NCBI GenBank assembly: GCA_050118555.1
Contig: JASFKQ010000125.1
Span: 1 to 10,789 of the forward strand
Reading direction: 5' to 3'
DNA length: 10,789 bases
DNA from: CALKKN01 sp050118555
Lineage (GTDB): Bacteria; Pseudomonadota; Gammaproteobacteria; Xanthomonadales; SZUA-36
Notes under the pieces: model-generated
What the model was told of the DNA's origin: nothing
The model's database searches: none
The model's input: only the letters and a program-made list of their open reading frames with translations
Shown: positions 1 to 7,326 of the stretch, piece after piece
How the letters are laid out: each line of letters begins with the position of its first letter
How positions within the stretch are numbered: position 1 is the first letter of the stretch
Made by a program: the position numbers and the translations under genes

Positions 1-111
1 CTGGCCGTGCTGATCTACCAACACCTGGCCGACCAGCGTTCCCATCAGGCTGACGTCGGCCCGAAGTGGCCTGTCCTTCTCCGGAATATCGATGTGTCTG
101 ATGTCGTTCAC
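1..111 (-). CDS. ppc: Phosphoenolpyruvate carboxylase, N-terminal fragment (cut by window edge)
   Basis: Only the first 37 codons are visible; the gene runs off the left edge. PEP carboxylase adds bicarbonate to PEP to give oxaloacetate and refills the TCA cycle. The visible protein has a charged start followed by PLRADVSLMGTLVGQVL and then VDQHG. This matches the conserved beginning of bacterial PEP carboxylases, where a PLRxDVxxLGxLLGxV helix is followed by an acidic or glutamine-rich turn and a Gly. The start chosen is GTG at 111-109, because no in-frame ATG lies upstream and the next in-frame ATG falls inside the conserved helix. No clear Shine-Dalgarno precedes it. A TATAGT box lies nine bases upstream, so the transcript may have almost no leader. 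The identification rests on a short segment, so it is likely but not certain; no catalytic residue is in view. Confidence 0.7.
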   Translation of the reverse strand, partial: MNDIRHIDIPEKDRPLRADVSLMGTLVGQVLVDQHGQ

Positions 112-120
112 GGTGGGCCG

Positions 121-126
121 ACTATA
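121..126 (-). promoter_or_regulatory. Candidate -10 box for ppc
   Basis: On the minus strand this reads TATAGT, five of six matches to TATAAT. Its end is nine bases from the GTG start of ppc. No good -35 is present at 16-18 bp; that position falls inside the upstream terminator hairpin. The box is a plausible promoter element but is unsupported by a second hexamer. Confidence 0.35.
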
Positions 127-128
127 AC

Positions 129-157
129 AAAAAAAGAACCCCGCAAAGGCGGGGTTC
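129..157 (-). terminator. Rho-independent terminator after the M6 protease gene
   Basis: On the minus strand a perfect 9-bp stem (GAACCCCGC paired with GCGGGGTTC, loop of four) is followed directly by seven T residues. It begins 32 bases after the TGA of the metalloprotease gene. It separates that gene from ppc, which is therefore probably transcribed on its own. Confidence 0.93.
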
Positions 158-189
158 GTGGGTTGAAACTTTGGGACTGTCGCTGCGGC

Positions 190-2172
190 TCAGATCTTCA
201 CTTCGTTGCTGTAAGCCGTGTATTCGCTACCGTTGCGACGCGCCTTGACCCGGTACTTGTAGGTGCCCGAGCCGGCCGATTCACTGAAGCTCGTAACGTC
301 CTGACCGACCTCGGCGTGATAGCTGAAACTACAGGTCTTGGACTTGCCCTTGCCCGTCTCCTCGCAACGCTCGACCACGAAGCTGTCCTCGTTGTCGGCG
401 CCATTCGAGTTGTCGGTCCAGTGCAGGGCCACGTTCGTGGTGGCGTTGCGGCCTTTGCCGCTGGTCGACGTACTGGCTGACAGGCCACTTGGCGCATCGA
501 AGCCGCCACTTGTGGTTGTACCGCCGTCACCGCTCGTGCCGCCCGACGTGCAACCGTTGAGGCAAAATGTCATGGCGGCCGCGGAATCGCTGATGTTGCT
601 GATGGTATGGCCCGTCACGACAATTTTACCGCCCTGGTAGCCATCCGTATTGGGGTCGCCACCCGGTCCGGGCGCCATTGCATCGACACCGCCGCCGTGG
701 TGGACGTCACCGGAATCTCCCCGGTTATAGCCTTTTTCCAGTTGGAAATTGCCGTCCGCCTGCGCCAGCGCCACGCGATAATGGTCACCGTTCTCGGGCC
801 AACGCCGGCTCGGGTAGCCTTCAGTGTTGAATCCGGCCTGGTCGTCGATGTGCCAGATCGCGAGCCCGCCCTGCGGCATGCTGCAGTCGAACCCAGCCCT
901 CTGGCGGTTTTCAATGAGCAGGTACTCCCCGCTCGCGTAACCATCCGTGATGATGTAGTAGTCGTTATTGGTTTCCGACTGCGATACGGAGAACTGGCCA
1001 GGCCCCGTGATATTGACGGGATTGATCCAGCCAAGCTGCATCTTGCTCCACGGAGAAAGGTGCGGCGGGCACAGCTGCGTCCCCGAGAAGCCCCACGAAT
1101 TCGCCATCAGGCCGTAGGAACCAATGCCGGAGCCTCCGCCGTCGGTATCGTAAAGATCAGGCAGGCCGAAAAAGTGTCCGGTTTCGTGTGCGATCACCCC
1201 AATGTGGCCAATCGCATCACCCGAAGTGCCCCAGAGCGCCGGGCTGATGTGATAGTTGGAGACTTTGATGCCTTCCTCGGAGGTCCAGACAGGATTCTGA
1301 ATGGCCCAGCGATGCGACCAGATGCGGTCCGTGTAGTAGGTGCCGTCCACATCGGAACCGCCCCATTCCGCGCCGTAGCCCGAATGCAGGAAGGCAATGG
1401 CGTCGATATAGCCGTCACCGTTGCTGTCGTACTGGCTGAAGTCGACCGTCCGGTCGAGCTTGTCCAGAGCCTCCCGCAGGGCTTCCCAAAGGGTGCTGTC
1501 ACCCGAAGCGCCGTTCGCATAGTACTGTTCGGTACCCGATACGGTAATCCAGGAAGACACGTCGGAAGTCAGGTCCATTTTTCCGTAGGAATTCTCCAGG
1601 TACACATCGCGCACGCTTCCGGTAGGTGCCAGAACAGGGTCTCCCCCGGGTGCGTTGAAGAGCACGTCCACATCAGACGGCGTAGGCAGAGCCCGGCCGG
1701 CGTGATTGCTGAACTGGATCAGCACAACGAGGTTACGGATTGAACCGTTCGGAGCGATGCTCTGTTCCGAAGTCGAGGTGCTGGTCGAACCGGAGTTTTT
1801 CTTCCCACCGGCAGCCCGTTGGGCCGGCGAGGGCAGCAGGCCTTTCGCCAGACCGTGTGCCGCAGGGTCAGACTGGCCGACCCGCAAGCCGCTCGGAACC
1901 AGTTTCCCCTGTGGATTGAGCCGGGCATATTCGTACCAGCCGCGGCTTCTGAGGACCGTGTAACCATTACGGTCCTCCGTCCAGTTGAAGTTTTCGTCGC
2001 CACGCAGGTTCAAGGACACCGTCGTACCATCGGGCTGATGGTCCAGAAAACCGTTCGGATTGGCTGAAACCGCAAAAGCGGCGGGACTGGACAGAGCGAG
2101 AAGTATGCAGGTAGCAGCGATCGACAGCAGCGCGTTACCGGGACGCACAAACCCTTTGGAATTCAGTGACAT
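190..2172 (-). CDS. Secreted M6-family zinc metalloprotease with C-terminal fibronectin-III-like domain
   Basis: This 660-residue exported protease resembles the immune inhibitor A (M6) family, which degrades extracellular proteins. Residues 1-34 form a Sec signal peptide: a basic start, a hydrophobic core (LLSIAATCILLALSS) and a likely cut after AFA. Residues 40-85 carry the family's N-terminal QPDGT/GDE/W-ED-GY pattern, followed by a Ser/Thr linker near 127-138. The catalytic zinc site is HETGHFFGLPD at 329-339: two His ligands, catalytic Glu330, and Asp339 as the expected acidic third ligand. A Met-turn candidate (GLMA) lies at 354-357. DSNGDGYID at 249-257 looks like a calcium loop. A Gly/Ser/Thr linker (542-556) leads to a fibronectin-III-like domain (about 558-660), probably for binding a surface or polymer. 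Start: ATG at 2172 with a strong AGGGAGG seven bases upstream. The gene is followed by its own terminator. Family assignment is secure; the substrate is unknown. Confidence 0.93.
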   Translation of the reverse strand: MSLNSKGFVRPGNALLSIAATCILLALSSPAAFAVSANPNGFLDHQPDGTTVSLNLRGDENFNWTEDRNGYTVLRSRGWYEYARLNPQGKLVPSGLRVGQSDPAAHGLAKGLLPSPAQRAAGGKKNSGSTSTSTSEQSIAPNGSIRNLVVLIQFSNHAGRALPTPSDVDVLFNAPGGDPVLAPTGSVRDVYLENSYGKMDLTSDVSSWITVSGTEQYYANGASGDSTLWEALREALDKLDRTVDFSQYDSNGDGYIDAIAFLHSGYGAEWGGSDVDGTYYTDRIWSHRWAIQNPVWTSEEGIKVSNYHISPALWGTSGDAIGHIGVIAHETGHFFGLPDLYDTDGGGSGIGSYGLMANSWGFSGTQLCPPHLSPWSKMQLGWINPVNITGPGQFSVSQSETNNDYYIITDGYASGEYLLIENRQRAGFDCSMPQGGLAIWHIDDQAGFNTEGYPSRRWPENGDHYRVALAQADGNFQLEKGYNRGDSGDVHHGGGVDAMAPGPGGDPNTDGYQGGKIVVTGHTISNISDSAAAMTFCLNGCTSGGTSGDGGTTTSGGFDAPSGLSASTSTSGKGRNATTNVALHWTDNSNGADNEDSFVVERCEETGKGKSKTCSFSYHAEVGQDVTSFSESAGSGTYKYRVKARRNGSEYTAYSNEVKI

Positions 2173-2257
2173 ATCGAGTCCTCCCTAACTCAATTTCGGA
2201 TACGCAATCCTGCGAATCCGGCGTCGGCGACCTCGTCGAGGCAGCGCGCCATGGATA

Positions 2258-2263
2258 ACTATA
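2258..2263 (-). promoter_or_regulatory. Candidate -10 box for the M6 protease gene
   Basis: The minus strand reads TATAGT here, 85 bases before the protease ATG. The sequence 16-18 bp upstream (GGATCG to CTGGAT) is a poor -35. The 199-bp gap between serA and the protease is otherwise without a gene and becomes AT-rich near 2290-2350. I found no convincing terminator for serA in it. Confidence 0.3.
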
Positions 2264-2371
2264 CCCGACCCGCCGCACCCGATCCAGAAAAATCTACTTT
2301 ACATATTGGCGGTAAGGTCTTTGTTTTTCCGACTAATTCATATCCACAAACAGCAGTTGACCCGGAGAGGA

Positions 2372-3541
2372 TCAGACCACGCGCACCTGCATGACGCCCT
2401 CGGCGGCAGAGATCGCTGCAACGATCGCTGGCGTCGGTTCCGACTCCACGTCGATGATGTTGTACGCCATGTCATTGCGGCTCTTGTTGACCATATCGAT
2501 CACGTTCACGTCGCTTTCGGCCAGGACCGATAACACGGTGCCCAGCACCCTGGGTACGTTGTCGTTGGCGAACGTGATTCGGTAACCGCCGTTCCGTGCC
2601 ATCCGGGTCCGCGGGTAGTTCACCGAATTCGCGATGTTGCCGTTCTCCAGGAAGTCGATGAGTTGTTCCGCGGCCATTACCGAGCAATTCTCCTCCGCTT
2701 CCCGCGTGCTGGCCCCCAGGTGCGGAAACAGCAGAGTATCGGGCCGCCCGAGCAACTCCGGTACCGGGAAATCGGAGATATAGCCGCCCAGCCTGCCCTC
2801 GTTCAGCGCCGGAATGACAGCCCCGAGGTCCACGATTTCCTCCCGCGCGAAATTCAGCAGCCTGGCGCCCTGCTTGAACCGCTGCAAAGCCTCGGCGTCG
2901 ATGAGGTGATGCGTCTGCTTGATGGCGGGAACGTGCAAAGTGACGAAATCCGAGATCCTCAGCAGGGCATCCAGACTGTCCACCTTCTCCACGCGGCTGG
3001 AAAGTCTCCACGCCGCCTCGACGGACAGCGCCGGGTCATAGCCTGCAACTCGCATGCCGAGTTCCAGTCCCACGTTGGCCACCATCGAGCCAATCGCACC
3101 GAGCCCCACGACGCCCAGGGTCTTGCCGGCCAGTTCATTGCCGCCGAATGTCTTCTTTTCAGTCTCCAGCTGTTTCGCCATCGTGGCCGCGTCGCTGATG
3201 TCGGTCAGCTCCTGCACACGGTTCATCCCGTCCCAAATGCGGCGCGAGGCCAGCAACAGCCCGGCGATGACGAGTTCCTTCACGGCGTTGGCATTGGCGC
3301 CCGGGGTGTTGAAAACCACGATTCCGCGGTGGCTGTATTCCTCCACCGGGATGTTGTTGACACCGGCCCCGGCACGGGCCACCGCGATGACGCGGTCCGG
3401 GATCGGCTCGCCGTGCAGTTTGTGGCTGCGCAGCACAATGGCATGAGGGTCTGCGACTTCCGGTCCGACCTCGTAACGTTCGGAGGGAAACCGGCCGAGA
3501 CCGGCCTCTGAAATCGCGTTGTATGTCTTGATGCGGTACAT
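2372..3541 (-). CDS. serA: D-3-phosphoglycerate dehydrogenase with ACT domain
   Basis: This 389-residue cytoplasmic enzyme oxidises 3-phosphoglycerate to 3-phosphohydroxypyruvate with NAD, the first step of serine synthesis. The substrate-side domain includes RAGAGVNNI (56-64) and NTPGANANAVKE (78-89). The Rossmann nucleotide-binding motif is GLGAIG (146-151). Catalytic residues by family position are Arg233 in NFAREEIVD, a Glu near 262 in SDFPVPE, and His274 in FPHLGAST. An ACT domain (about 320-389, beginning YRITFANDNVPRVLG) closes the protein and in this family usually binds serine for feedback control. The NFAR/SDFP forms of the catalytic segments mark a compact subgroup lacking the extra domain of longer SerA proteins. 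Start: ATG at 3541 with AGAGG six bases upstream. It lies 24 bases after serC, so the two are an operon. Confidence 0.95.
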   Translation of the reverse strand: MYRIKTYNAISEAGLGRFPSERYEVGPEVADPHAIVLRSHKLHGEPIPDRVIAVARAGAGVNNIPVEEYSHRGIVVFNTPGANANAVKELVIAGLLLASRRIWDGMNRVQELTDISDAATMAKQLETEKKTFGGNELAGKTLGVVGLGAIGSMVANVGLELGMRVAGYDPALSVEAAWRLSSRVEKVDSLDALLRISDFVTLHVPAIKQTHHLIDAEALQRFKQGARLLNFAREEIVDLGAVIPALNEGRLGGYISDFPVPELLGRPDTLLFPHLGASTREAEENCSVMAAEQLIDFLENGNIANSVNYPRTRMARNGGYRITFANDNVPRVLGTVLSVLAESDVNVIDMVNKSRNDMAYNIIDVESEPTPAIVAAISAAEGVMQVRVV

Positions 3542-3565
3542 GCAAAACCTCTGTGTCAGTGCGGT

Positions 3566-4684
3566 TCAGTCGGTATTCACTTGTCCGTATGCCCACTCGA
3601 GCCACGGCATCAACTTCTGTAGATCGCTTTCCTCGACCGTCGAGCCGCACCAGATCCTGAGACCGGCCGGCGCGTCGCGGTAGGCGCCGATATCGTACGC
3701 AACGCCTTCTTCATCGAGCAATCGCACCATCGCCTTCACCCGGTCCGCGTCCAGGTCGAGTTCCAGGCACACGCTCGTGCTGGACCTCTGCGCGGGTTCC
3801 CGCGCCAAAAAACGAATCCATTCGTGCGCGGCGACGAACGCCTCGATAACCCCCAAGTTGCGCTGCGAGCGCTCCACGGCCGCCCCCAGGCCCCCGATGC
3901 GACGTACCCAAGCGAGCGCATCCAGGTAGTCCGCGACGCACAGCATCGACGGCGTGTTAATCGTGGCGCCCTGAAAGACGCCTTCGATCAGCTTGCCGCC
4001 CTTGGTCAGCCGGAAAATCTTCGGAAGGGGCCACGGCGGCGTCCAGCTCTCCAGGCGTTCGACGGCCCGGGGGCTGAGGATCAGCATGCCGTGCGCGCCT
4101 TCGCCGCCGAGTACTTTCTGCCAGCTGTAGGTGATGACGTCCAGTTTCTCCCAGGGCAATTCCATCGCGAATACAGCGGACGTCGCATCGCAGATCGTCA
4201 GGCCTTCACGCTCCTCCGCGATCCAGTCGCCGTCTGGCACCTTCACGCCCGACGTCGTGCCGTTCCAGGTAAACACCACATCGTGGGACGGGTCCGCCTG
4301 CGTCAGATCCGGCAAGCGCCCGTAATCGGCGGTGAAAGTCCGGACGTTTTCCAGCTTCAACTGCTGTGTCACATCCGTCAGCCAGCCCTTACCGAAGGAT
4401 TCCCAGGCAAAGACATCGACGGGCCGTGCCCCCAGCAGTGACCAGAGAGCCATCTCCACTGCCCCTGTGTCGGACGCGGGCACGAGGCCCACGCGGTAAT
4501 CCGCGGGCAAACCCAGTACCTCGGCCGTGTCGCTGCAGACTTGCCCCAGAATCCGTTTGCCCAACGGGGAGCGGTGGGAGCGTCCGAGCGACTCGAGCGA
4601 CAGCGCGGCAACGTCGTAGCCGGGCCGCTTGCTGCAGGGACCGGATGAGAAATTCGGATTCGCGGGTCTTTCAGCGGGTTTCAT
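3566..4684 (-). CDS. serC: Phosphoserine aminotransferase (alphaproteobacterial-type SerC)
   Basis: This 372-residue PLP enzyme transfers the amino group of glutamate to 3-phosphohydroxypyruvate, giving O-phosphoserine. It belongs to the SerC subgroup typical of alphaproteobacteria and some archaea, not the E. coli subgroup. Signature segments are ANPNFSSGPCSKRPG near the start (8-22), GRSHRSPLG (34-42), VPASDTGAVEMALWSLLGAR (68-87), the PLP-facing Asp166 in CDATSA, and SWQKVLGGEGAHG (187-199) with Schiff-base Lys190. Start: ATG at 4684, chosen because AGAGGA lies eight bases upstream and the family signature begins directly after it. The reading frame stays open upstream to beyond 4834, but that stretch looks like a leader RNA rather than protein. 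It heads the serC-serA operon. No serB phosphatase gene is in view. Confidence 0.94.
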   Translation of the reverse strand: MKPAERPANPNFSSGPCSKRPGYDVAALSLESLGRSHRSPLGKRILGQVCSDTAEVLGLPADYRVGLVPASDTGAVEMALWSLLGARPVDVFAWESFGKGWLTDVTQQLKLENVRTFTADYGRLPDLTQADPSHDVVFTWNGTTSGVKVPDGDWIAEEREGLTICDATSAVFAMELPWEKLDVITYSWQKVLGGEGAHGMLILSPRAVERLESWTPPWPLPKIFRLTKGGKLIEGVFQGATINTPSMLCVADYLDALAWVRRIGGLGAAVERSQRNLGVIEAFVAAHEWIRFLAREPAQRSSTSVCLELDLDADRVKAMVRLLDEEGVAYDIGAYRDAPAGLRIWCGSTVEESDLQKLMPWLEWAYGQVNTD

Positions 4685-4838
4685 GTTGTTGTTCCTCTGG
4701 ACGGTGCGCTCGGAGTGCCCGTGGACGGTTCGACTGATCGCCTTCACCACTTCAGGTGGGGCTGGCCCCGCACAGACGCAAGCCATGACCCCGGAATTTG
4801 CGACGAATTCCGGACCCCGCCAGCAACGCCGCATGAAT
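4685..4838 (-). promoter_or_regulatory. Structured 5' leader of the serC-serA mRNA
   Basis: Between the predicted promoter and serC lie about 154 nt of leader. They contain a perfect 8-bp hairpin with a 7-nt loop (CCGGAATT/AATTCCGG, 4791-4813), a GGGG/CCCC hairpin near 4767-4778, and a CCAC/GTGG hairpin just after it. No U-tract follows any of them. The amount of structure suggests an RNA control element. A conserved serC leader RNA motif is known from alphaproteobacteria; I cannot tell from memory whether this leader matches it. The order hairpin-hairpin-hairpin-SD is what I see; regulation is inference. Confidence 0.4.
4791..4813. repeat. Perfect 8-bp inverted repeat
   Basis: CCGGAATT and AATTCCGG flank a 7-base spacer (TGCGACG). 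It lies within the serC leader and upstream of the lipoprotein gene, so it could act as an RNA hairpin or as a protein-binding site. No U- or T-run follows on either strand, so it is not an intrinsic terminator. Confidence 0.75.
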
Positions 4839-4844
4839 GATGCG

Positions 4845-4873
4845 ATTGAACTTGGACCGCTGCTGTGGTTCAA
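4845..4873 (-). promoter_or_regulatory. Candidate serC-serA promoter
   Basis: On the minus strand TTGAAC (4873-4868) and TTCAAT (4850-4845) are separated by exactly 17 bp. Each matches the sigma-70 consensus at four of six positions. A start about seven bases on, near 4838, leaves the 154-nt leader described separately. The element overlaps the beginning of the divergent lipoprotein gene region. Confidence 0.4.
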
Positions 4874-4882
4874 ATATCCGTG

Positions 4883-6004
4883 ATGACACCCTGGCGCACC
4901 GCACGAGCCCCGGGCCGCTGGCTGGGCGCGCTCGTAGCCAGCCTGGGCCTGGCCGCCTGCGCGGCGCAGCCACCGGGCACGGGTAGCATTCCGCCGTTGC
5001 GGAATCAACCGGTCTTCGATGCCCCACAGATCGACCTCCTGGGCATGAGCTCGGAAATGCAGGCCTTCGTGGACGCATATGTCCTCTCGCCCGGTCACAA
5101 AGCCAACCGGGCCTGGTCGCTGCTCTACGCCGCCCTCGACCCCTACCTGCTGGCGTTTCATTACGATCCATCGGTGACCCGGACGGCAAGAAGGGCCTTC
5201 GAAACCCGGCGCGGCAATTGCCTGACGTTTTCAAACATGTTTATCGCCATGGCGAGGAGCGCAGGCCTCGAAGCCTGGTACGAGGAAGTGCAGACACCCC
5301 CGCAGTGGAACGCAGTGAGCGACACCATGCTTGTCAGCATGCATGTGAACGCCGTCGTGCGTGACCATAACAGGGAGTACATCATCGATGTCAGCCGCCG
5401 CCGGCAAAGCGACACCGACCGCCGCCGCAGGATCAGTGATGGCGAGGCAGCGGCCCAGTTTTACAACAACCTCGGCGCGGAAGCGTTGGTCGACGGCAGG
5501 CTGGCCGAGGCCGACGCCTGGTTCAGGCGCGCGCTGGAAACCGACGCCGGTCTGCCTTACGTGTGGTCGAACCTGGGGGTGGTGTTCAAGCGAAATGGCC
5601 AGACGAAAGACGCCCAGCAGGCCTACGAAACGGCTTTGCGCATCGACCCGCGGCATTCCGTATCGCTGAACAACCTGTACGTCATTTACACCGAGGCGGG
5701 TGAACTCGAAGCCGCACAGGCGCTCCGCGAGCGGGTCGAGAAAATCCGGCGCAACAATCCCTTTTACCTGGACTTCCTGGCTCAGACTGCGACCGGCGAG
5801 CAGCGTTACGACGACGCCATCGACCTGGCGAAGCGGGCAATCCGGCTCGCGCCCAGGGAATACCGGTTTCACTACACGCTGGCACGCGCGCAACAGCAGG
5901 CTGGCCTGGCCTCCGTCGCACTGGCCAGCCTGGAACGCGCCCAGCGGTTGGCCCCCGAGTCTGCCGGCACCCTCACGCTGGATTCACCGTCCGACGGATT
6001 CTGA
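4883..6004 (+). CDS. Lipoprotein with transglutaminase-like domain and TPR repeats
   Basis: This 373-residue protein begins with a lipoprotein signal peptide: basic residues, then WLGALVASLGLAAC, with lipidation Cys26 in the lipobox LAAC. Residues 95-170 look like a transglutaminase/papain-like core. Cys113 sits in RRGNCLTFSNMFIAMARSAG, His154 in SMHVNAVV and Asp169 in YIIDV, in the right order and spacing for a Cys-His-Asp triad. From about 190 to the end there are four or five TPR repeats, for example LGAEALVDGRLAEADAWF, LGVVFKRNGQTKDAQQAY and a last one near 328-360. It is probably anchored to the outer membrane facing the periplasm and may act on or scaffold envelope proteins; the substrate is unknown. 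ATG 4883 was chosen over GTG 4865 and GTG 4880 because it gives a clean signal peptide; none has a good Shine-Dalgarno. It ends 17 bases from the convergent alaA. Confidence 0.8.
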   Translation: MTPWRTARAPGRWLGALVASLGLAACAAQPPGTGSIPPLRNQPVFDAPQIDLLGMSSEMQAFVDAYVLSPGHKANRAWSLLYAALDPYLLAFHYDPSVTRTARRAFETRRGNCLTFSNMFIAMARSAGLEAWYEEVQTPPQWNAVSDTMLVSMHVNAVVRDHNREYIIDVSRRRQSDTDRRRRISDGEAAAQFYNNLGAEALVDGRLAEADAWFRRALETDAGLPYVWSNLGVVFKRNGQTKDAQQAYETALRIDPRHSVSLNNLYVIYTEAGELEAAQALRERVEKIRRNNPFYLDFLAQTATGEQRYDDAIDLAKRAIRLAPREYRFHYTLARAQQQAGLASVALASLERAQRLAPESAGTLTLDSPSDGF

Positions 6005-6021
6005 TTCCACCACGCCGAACT

Positions 6022-7242
6022 TCACGCGGCCAGCGTCTCCAGGATCTCCTCCATTCGCTCGAAAACATCGGCCAGCTCGCGTTCGTCAGGCAGGGTCGTC
6101 AGTCGGAAGTGATGCCGGTACGGCACGTTGAAGCTACTGCCCGGAGCAATCAGCACATGTTTCTTCTCGAGCAGCTCGAGTGCGAACCGCCGGTCGTGAA
6201 ACCCCGGAAGCTGCTCGAGGTCCACGCCGGGATACGCATACATGGCGCCCGCCGGTGCTTCCAGGGTCAGGTACCTGCTCCGCGCTACACCATCGATCAC
6301 TGCCTGCCGGGACTGGTACAACCGGCCTCCGGGGGCCGTGAGGTCGCGAATGCTCTGATAACCCCCCAGGGCCGTCTGCACCGCCCATTGTCCCGGCACG
6401 TTGGAACACAGCCTCAGCGATGCGAGCAATTCCACCGCGTGCAGGTACTCCCTGGCATTTTCGCGATTGCCGCTGAAGGCCACCCAACCGACCCGGTAGC
6501 CACAGGCCCGGTAGATTTTCGAGAGGCCGTTGAACGTCGCGCACAGCGTCTCGTGTACCAGAGTCGCCATCGGTACGTGCTCGACGTCCTCGTACAGCAT
6601 CTGGTCATAGATCTCGTCGCTGAACACCACCAGCTGGGACTCTTCGGCGATACGCGCGATTTCCTCGAGCCGTTCGCGCGAATACACAACCCCGGTTGGG
6701 TTGTTCGGATTGATCAGCACGATGGCTCGGGTGCGTTTACCGACAAGACTGCGGATCTGATCCGGGTCCGGCTGGAAACCGCTCTCCGGTCGGCAGTCGT
6801 AGTAGACCGGAGTGCCGTGGTTTAGCGATACCGAGGCGCTCCACAGCGGATAGTCCGGGCTCGGTATCAGGACCTCGTCGCCGCTGTTCAGCAGGGCCCG
6901 CAGCACGAAATCGATACACTCGCTGACCCCGTTTCCCATGAACACGTCCTCCGCGGTCAGTTCCATGACCCCGCGCGCCTGCTGCTGCATGACGACGGCT
7001 TCCCGAGCCGGGAAGATGCCTTTCTGATGGCTGTATGCCTCGCTCTGTCCGAGGTTCTCGATTATGGCCAGTCGCATGGTTTCCGGGGTTCGGTAACCGA
7101 ATAGGCCGGGGTTGCCGATGTTCAGCGAAATGATCTCGTAACCCTGGCGCTCCAGCTCCATTGCGCGGTGGGCGAGTTCGCCGCGGATTTCGTAGCGGAC
7201 GCCTTCCAGGATGTCGTTGGTTCGGATGGGTTCTCTGTGCAT
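6022..7242 (-). CDS. alaA: Alanine-synthesising aminotransferase (glutamate-pyruvate), AlaA type
   Basis: This 406-residue class I aminotransferase is PLP-dependent and most likely moves an amino group from glutamate to pyruvate, making alanine. The sequence follows E. coli AlaA over its length: LNIGNPGLFGY (40-50), a GNGVSE PLP-phosphate turn (103-108), Tyr131 in SPDYPLW stacking on PLP, INPNNPTG (177-184), Asp209 and Tyr212 in SDEIYD, and Schiff-base Lys242 in NGLSKIYRACGYRVGW. ALGGYQSI (291-298) is typical of the subgroup, and Arg380 in HHFRLTTLP binds the substrate carboxylate. Start: ATG at 7242 with AGGAA six bases upstream. It is divergent from the cysteine-synthase-like gene and shares its control region. 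The class is certain; the exact substrate preference is inferred from overall similarity. Confidence 0.92.
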   Translation of the reverse strand: MHREPIRTNDILEGVRYEIRGELAHRAMELERQGYEIISLNIGNPGLFGYRTPETMRLAIIENLGQSEAYSHQKGIFPAREAVVMQQQARGVMELTAEDVFMGNGVSECIDFVLRALLNSGDEVLIPSPDYPLWSASVSLNHGTPVYYDCRPESGFQPDPDQIRSLVGKRTRAIVLINPNNPTGVVYSRERLEEIARIAEESQLVVFSDEIYDQMLYEDVEHVPMATLVHETLCATFNGLSKIYRACGYRVGWVAFSGNRENAREYLHAVELLASLRLCSNVPGQWAVQTALGGYQSIRDLTAPGGRLYQSRQAVIDGVARSRYLTLEAPAGAMYAYPGVDLEQLPGFHDRRFALELLEKKHVLIAPGSSFNVPYRHHFRLTTLPDERELADVFERMEEILETLAA

Positions 7243-7267
7243 GGCGGCTTCCTGCTCCCTTCAGCCA

Positions 7268-7296
7268 AGCATAGCCCTTGGCCCGCCCGCTGTCGT
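7268..7296 (-). promoter_or_regulatory. Candidate alaA promoter
   Basis: On the minus strand ACGACA (7296-7291; four of six matches to TTGACA) and TATGCT (7273-7268; four of six to TATAAT) are separated by 17 bp. The box ends 25 bases before the alaA ATG, leaving a short leader that contains the AGGAA ribosome binding site. Confidence 0.45.
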
Positions 7297-7326
7297 GCCC
7301 CGCCGAACGGCATCGTCGCGGCCGGA

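Noticed and set aside
7..480. Plus-strand open frame of 157 codons at the left edge
   Set aside because: It overlaps ppc, the terminator and the protease gene on the other strand, runs through the terminator hairpin, and its protein resembles no family; ppc on the minus strand explains the first 111 bases better.
607..1743. Plus-strand open frame of 378 codons inside the protease gene
   Set aside because: The minus strand encodes a full M6 protease with signal peptide, HExxH motif and a strong ribosome binding site. The plus-strand frame is a by-product of high GC and has no recognisable motif.
2228..2238. CCTCGTCGAGG palindrome upstream of the protease gene as an operator
   Set aside because: It is only a 4-5 bp stem around a tiny centre in GC-rich sequence and is easily explained by chance.
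4685..5161. Extension of serC to a 531-residue protein
   Set aside because: The extension overlaps the lipoprotein gene, has no family similarity, and the family's N-terminal signature begins just after ATG 4684, which has its own Shine-Dalgarno.
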